Positions 62,401 to 64,000 of a stretch of 64,000 nucleotides of DNA are shown here, one piece after another. The notes under the pieces were generated by a model. That model did not search any database and was not told the origin of the DNA. It saw only the letters and a list, made by a program, of their open reading frames with translations. The position numbers and the translations under genes are program-made. The stretch spans positions 1-64,000 of the forward strand of contig RAZA01000026.1 of the NCBI GenBank assembly GCA_003612485.1, read 5' to 3'. Origin of the DNA: a bacterium D16-50. GTDB taxonomy: Bacteria; Bacillota; Clostridia; Lachnospirales; Lachnospiraceae. Position 1 is the stretch's first letter. The number at the start of each line of letters is the position of its first letter.

Positions 62401-62660
62401 CGTCCGATTATGTGATCGCGATAGACGGGGAACAGGAAGAAGGAGACGGCGCTGCGGAACCCATACAGCCGGAAGGAACCGATGGGGAAGCCGGGGACGG
62501 GACGGCGGAGAACAGCAGTGTGCCGGAAAATCCGGGTACCGGGCAGACAGGCGCGGTATGGTGGATTATGATAGTGATCCTCCTGCTGACAGCCGCTATC
62601 GGTGCAGGAGTGTTCGTGGCAGTAAAGAAGAAAGGGAAAGATGAAAACGGCAGGCAGTGA
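56448..62660 (+). CDS. Giant wall-anchored surface protein with MBG and Ig-like repeats
   Basis: A 2070-residue protein. A long basic start leads to a signal sequence (RALGVLLAAALIFQTLPFDG, about 36-60). Cys/His-rich modules follow (CTHHRSHTQDCGY, HEHDESCGY, CKHHREHDDTCGY; 67-270), with a CICEELC ... DCPVC ... DCKGK motif. Residues about 350-1150 form a beta-helix-like region. MBG and Ig-like repeats lie at about 1170-1640, an InlB-type repeat near 1640-1710 (YTFTGWSSEDGV), a Gly/Asn/Pro linker to 1810, and a last beta domain. It ends with an NPGTG sorting-like motif (about 2028), a membrane span and KKKGK. Likely an adhesin; ligand unknown. AAAAGGAG precedes the ATG. Confidence 0.88.
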   Translation: MGKWFQDKSFSAKKWGQGGTNARKIHRDINARKLHRALGVLLAAALIFQTLPFDGIAVSASESSGGGLCTHHRSHTQDCGYKEAEAGHTCTHEHTEDCYRIVEGEDGSTTKELDCHHEHDESCGYRESAEGSPCTFVCEICNEGTDGTPEDNTDGNGINDGESENPGIENENEVKEPDTGQEECICEELCTEDNGNNGCRINTDCPVCGAEGASLSDCKGKDTEDSTEDTEENTDQPEDTDLCKHHREHDDTCGYLPESEDSGGSPCTYECRICPIEKLIAALPDAADITEDNAADVRAQLDHILDLYRELNEGEQEKIDISHCLELQEALDAANIPDPVEEGTPDLELFGQKVCSGDSGDGWSYADGVLTLADYHSDNSGEVFVHITNADLEFTLYLKGDNSVKTSEKLIYGNAFGSTTITGDQGASLSLDGKSWSDRYIFIRGVNMDVTMQEMIFLAYDMEIDNATVNFNMNGSNGYIYTTHGGFTIKNGSDVTITNSSGAVDYCVATNKAVITDSALKVTNPSGFGVYVTNISTQVSEYKAFITNSTISADVSNAAIHCEDEMAVTNSQVTGIGRFLLRSKKAITVDDSSTMEGITYEFFKSDTGATYQVYGSHTPAANLTVAEKDSFVIPEGAVLTIPDGIIIENNGTMRIHEKDSLTGTGVLTGNGKFLIDVNEDMISVPEGLVYTGKDYTDQIILEENATVCGVEFTADTEGWTRNIEPAVVKEAGEYTVTFTKGDKAIRKTFTVVQSGTQFVGDGVVQTYKGSVVCGDFTVDDTITVKATPTATGEAPAKAASRLQFDPVAGEMAVYVGDTQVSIPAGVGADGSYTMTVSAADVLEQGNVEPNGAPITLTAKFVGNNNMADAAGTVNVNISAVAKVEKYGSTTYVGNLDDAFKTENDGATITMLKDVTRTPVLDIQITCNLDLGGHTITCTGRTAISIWSNANLTIQGAGEVVSASGTALDVGGNVTLKGGTFTGGGSQSAGVNVNDESGSLSVTENVTIQNTGGGYGLAVSNAQSVQLSGGKYSGTAGAIVITSQSSSLTLGGLLAHSGDTRYAYFDESGTTPFTGVLGNKSLTGTVTVKKCNHTGEGVCEYTHATSTTTHQQTCLACGKKWDEENCSYADSRCACGSTLSVALAGTERLIYDGNPREPGVTVTLDGTKLAETDYGVTYANNINAGTDTATVTVKGKENYSFEIKKTFSIEKAEQKDFAATAVTTQYEKNGTFILSTTGGSGDGAVLYRVPENNGVLMVNGDQATIIGVGTVAVTATKAESDNYKAATATGKITIEKAPAPAITYPTAGSIAYGQKLSDSALTGGSTEYGTFAWENGSMVPAVDNTGYTVVFTASGETKKNYETITDTTQKVSVKVEKAVPAVSITAAVSGSKDDRQSAITVNVAKAGAGAFPTGTVTFIDCTGSTEVEIGAATLSNGTASYTWDGLLDKTYTIKAVYAGDSNYKEAVSREFTFDAAKQNQQDFALDAIGAKTYGDAAVTLKTTGGNGSGAVRYESSDEDVIRIEDGRAVIVGAGTATITAIKEGDDKYNEASASRNVTVAKKALTVRADSKTVVRGNPMPAFTYRADGLVNGDTFTTAPSIIAGVQNTDTLGKYDIVINGGTLRNSESYHITYVNGTLNIVERFYTVTVTDGTGGGEYAEGDTVTVTANDRSGYTFTGWSSEDGVGFADSKAKTTTFTMPAKSVTVKANYTRNSSGGNNGGGSGDGGNSGGSGNNGGGNSGDNENNGGQGSGGGDSTNPGNGSNTPQIPVIPPADNTNPGNEATPGTGTTPVNPGTGNTVRPGTTPGSGSAGTPAQGTKQPFIKGADGKIGWEVIRAEEENAEEGSVINVDMNGSTVVPGDIFDSIKGKDITITFDMGSGILWSVDGKNITTDKAGDIDFSVKTGVKTVPVDIINNVTGENYSIQISLAYEGEFGFTAVLSINLGKENAGYTASLYYYNESTGELEFICKDQIAEDGTVSLAFTHASDYVIAIDGEQEEGDGAAEPIQPEGTDGEAGDGTAENSSVPENPGTGQTGAVWWIMIVILLLTAAIGAGVFVAVKKKGKDENGRQ

Positions 62661-62739
62661 CCGGAAGGGCTGCCGTATGCCGTGGAGATGCAAAGAAGGG
62701 CATTGCGGGAGAACCCCCTCGCCCCTGGGCGACAAAAGA

Positions 62740-62777
62740 AAAGGGGACCGGGATTATCTGCCCGGTTCCCTTTCGGC
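62740..62777 (+). terminator. Terminator after the surface-protein gene
   Basis: AAAGGGGACCGGG pairs with CCCGGTTCCCTTT (one wobble) over an 8-base loop. Confidence 0.7.
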
Positions 62778-62802
62778 ATAAACAGCCAAAGGAGGGTGGA
62801 AA

Positions 62803-62970
62803 ATGATTCCTGAAAAAGATGAATACCCGATGGAACAGTTAAGATGCCCAAGATGCGGCGGGCGTCTGCTGGACATAGGGACGGATTCCCCCGGAAAGGT
62901 GGAGATCACAACGAAATGCCCCAAATGCAACAACCTTGTCACGGCAGTATGGGAACCAAAAAAAGAATAA
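62803..62970 (+). CDS. 55-residue zinc-ribbon protein (Com-like)
   Basis: The protein reads MIPEKDEYPMEQLRCPRCGG and later TKCPKCNNLVTAVWEPKKE, two CPxC knuckles separated by 24 residues, a rubredoxin-type ribbon as in Mu Com (a translational activator that binds mRNA). AAAGGAGGGTGGAAA precedes the ATG. It has its own terminator behind it. Function here is unknown; three similar small genes in this window suggest a family common in these elements. Confidence 0.75.
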   Translation: MIPEKDEYPMEQLRCPRCGGRLLDIGTDSPGKVEITTKCPKCNNLVTAVWEPKKE

Positions 62971-62982
62971 TGCATACATAAG

Positions 62983-63020
62983 GGCAGCCGGGAACGCTAA
63001 AAATCCGGCTGCCTTTTTAT
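62983..63020 (+). terminator. Terminator after the 55-residue gene
   Basis: GGCAGCCGG pairs with CCGGCTGCC over a 13-base loop, followed by TTTTTATT. Confidence 0.9.
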
Positions 63021-63126
63021 TGCAAAACTGTATAGGAAATAAAAACCGGGCAATACTTTATAACATGGATGGAAAATATTGGAAACACGTTTCCCCGGCA
63101 TACGGGAAACGGGGAAAGGAAGCCAT

Positions 63127-63264
63127 ATGATGGAAACAGGTGTATGCCCGGTATGCAGCCGGAGGGTGCTGGACGTCAGGCGCGACAGGGCTTATGAAGT
63201 CGTTTTCAGGCTCAGATGCCCGCACTGCGGAAAAATAGTAAAGATCATCATGCCGGCGGCATGA
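63127..63264 (+). CDS. 45-residue zinc-ribbon protein
   Basis: The protein reads MMETGVCPVCSRRVLDVRRD and later RLRCPHCGKIVKIIMPAA, two CPxC knuckles 21 residues apart. ATG 63127 or 63130 follows AAAGGAAG. It is the third member of the zinc-ribbon set (with 52240 and 62803); the spacing between knuckles differs in each. It probably binds nucleic acid, by analogy with Com. Confidence 0.65.
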   Translation: MMETGVCPVCSRRVLDVRRDRAYEVVFRLRCPHCGKIVKIIMPAA

Positions 63265-63269
63265 CCAAT

Positions 63270-63382
63270 CCAGTGTAAACAGAATAATGTTTACGACCGA
63301 GCGAGTGGGACCGCTTAAACAACGAGTCACCGAATGGCCGGAGTAAAGCTAGAGATTCAAGTAGCTTACTCCGGCCTTTTTT
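63270..63382 (+). ncRNA. Possible small RNA ending in a terminator
   Basis: A non-coding stretch with paired segments (GTTTA at 63290 with TAAAC at 63316) ends in a strong terminator at 63336-63382: GGCCGGAGTAA pairs with TTACTCCGGCC, then six T. It does not fit a family I recognise. It may simply be the 3' end of the upstream transcript. Confidence 0.35.
63336..63382 (+). terminator. Terminator before the sigma-like gene
   Basis: GGCCGGAGTAA and TTACTCCGGCC with an inner GCT/AGC pair, followed by TTTTTT. Confidence 0.9.
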
Positions 63383-63455
63383 CGTTGCCGGGTGTGTCCC
63401 ATATCTGCATCAAGGCGTATCTGGCTTTACGAAGGCGTAAAGAAAGGAACGCCTT

Positions 63456-63799
63456 ATGTCTTTTAGGAAAATCACAGTAAAGTCAGGGAATGAAGAAATC
63501 ACAATGGATGTCACGGAAGAGGAATACCAGAGGTATTACCGCCCGTGGTGGCGGATGAAGAAAAAGGAACAGCGGAACCGTGAGGCGATGGAGCAGAACG
63601 GCTACACGGAAGAATCCTACGAGGGATGGAAGGACGGGCTTACGGTCTGGCTGTCAGGGTGGTCGGTGAGGAAATGCCGGTGGCTGAGTTTGCCCGGATG
63701 AAAAAAGAGAACAGGAGGACGCTTGCCAGCCGCAGGGACAGGGTGCTGGAGAAGCTGCGCCTGTTTTTCGAGGACAGGGGATTTGATGTGCATAAATGA
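63456..63799 (+). pseudogene. Sigma-factor-like ICE gene, frameshifted
   Basis: The first frame (SFRKITVKSGNEEITMDVTE, EEYQRYYRPWWRMKKKEQRN, ESYEGWKDGL) is the conserved start of a sigma-70-like helper gene found in Lachnospiraceae ICEs; it then runs into VWLSGWSVRKC and stops at 63701. A second frame from about 63647 continues plausibly (VGEEMPVAEFARMKKENRR, RDRVLEKLRLFFEDRGF) to TGA 63799. A one-base loss near 63640-63647, possibly with a deletion of the central region, explains both. Family name is tentative. Confidence 0.5.
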
Positions 63800-63971
63800 C
63801 ATTATCTGACGGCATACGGAATATTTCTGCATATTTCCGTATGTTTGTCGAACGGTTTATAAATTTCTTCCCGTTTTCCTTCGCCACTTTCCAAAAAAAT
63901 GTCATTACGGTTTTTAGGAGGGTATATTTTGGGAGCCTTCCAAAACGGCAGGGAAGGAGGGAACGGAGCCT

Positions 63972-64000
63972 ATGGAAAAATCACAGGAGCTTATCGGTAT
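63972..64000 (+). CDS. Start of a gene cut by the window edge
   Basis: ATG 63972 follows GAAGGAGGGAACGGAGCCT and gives MEKSQELIG. An alternative TTG at 63929 (after TAGGAGGG) opens another frame (GAFQNGREGGNGAYGK). Only one can be real; the end is outside the window, so no product can be named. Confidence 0.3.

Noticed and set aside
61551..62735. 394-residue minus-strand frame
   Set aside because: Complement of the linker and C-terminal domain of the surface protein; no family resemblance and no start signal.

Overview
The window looks like mobile-element territory in a gut Firmicute, most likely a Lachnospiraceae (order Clostridiales). This is inferred from gene content: a Tn1549/CTn-type conjugation operon, large serine recombinases, TnpV, TTRAP, DUF4315/DUF4366 proteins and an NlpC/P60 transfer hydrolase, with strong GGAGG ribosome binding sites and frequent TTG/GTG starts. 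No tRNA, rRNA or CRISPR array was seen.

Layout. (1) 1-800: the end of a large serine recombinase of an element lying to the left. Its junction cuts the small conjugation gene maff2; only the maff2 3' end remains (701-796). (2) 802-31.5 kb: the transfer operon of a Tn1549-like ICE: TrbL/VirB6-like, PrgI, VirB4, a radical-SAM protein, an M23+NlpC/P60 hydrolase, DUF4315, DUF4366, topoisomerase III, methyltransferases, an Xre regulator, a 3304-residue methylase-helicase protein with tnpV overprinted inside it, an Rpn-like PD-(D/E)XK protein, a 1662-residue ArdC-like protein and TTRAP. (3) 31.6-39.3 kb: cargo: a zinc-ribbon protein, an AT-rich DUF4209 protein with a HEPN-like RNxxxH motif, a histidine phosphatase, an NTF2-like protein, two HxlR regulators, a nitroreductase, an FMN riboswitch with a frameshifted riboflavin transporter gene, and an amidohydrolase. 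(4) 39.5-44.8 kb: a LytTR response regulator and GHKL kinase, followed by four small unrecognised genes. A repeated two-hairpin leader occurs four times here. (5) 45-50.6 kb: a mobilisation/integration module: Xre, MOBP-type relaxase, MobC, oriT-like palindromes, DeoR-type HTH and a serine recombinase. (6) 50.6-53.5 kb: an Xre protein, a zinc ribbon, a holin-like protein and iteron arrays. (7) 53.7-62.7 kb: a 22-copy AAGC repeat inside a short leader ORF that ends in a terminator-like hairpin, then a MalT/LuxR-type regulator and a 2070-residue wall-anchored surface protein. (8) 62.8-64 kb: two tiny zinc-ribbon genes, a possible small RNA, a broken sigma-like gene and the start of one more gene.

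How it fits together. Region 2 supplies the mating channel, cell-wall opening and DNA processing. Region 5 supplies relaxase, oriT and integrase, either for the same ICE or for a nested mobilisable element. Regions 3, 4 and 7 are cargo with their own regulation.

Most interesting signals: the probable phase-variable attenuator at 53.75-53.96 kb; the four-copy leader RNA beside the LytTR system; an in-frame 23-bp palindrome encoding TSGHxVQK, seven copies in three transfer genes; 20-bp modular iterons at three loci; and the tnpV overprint.
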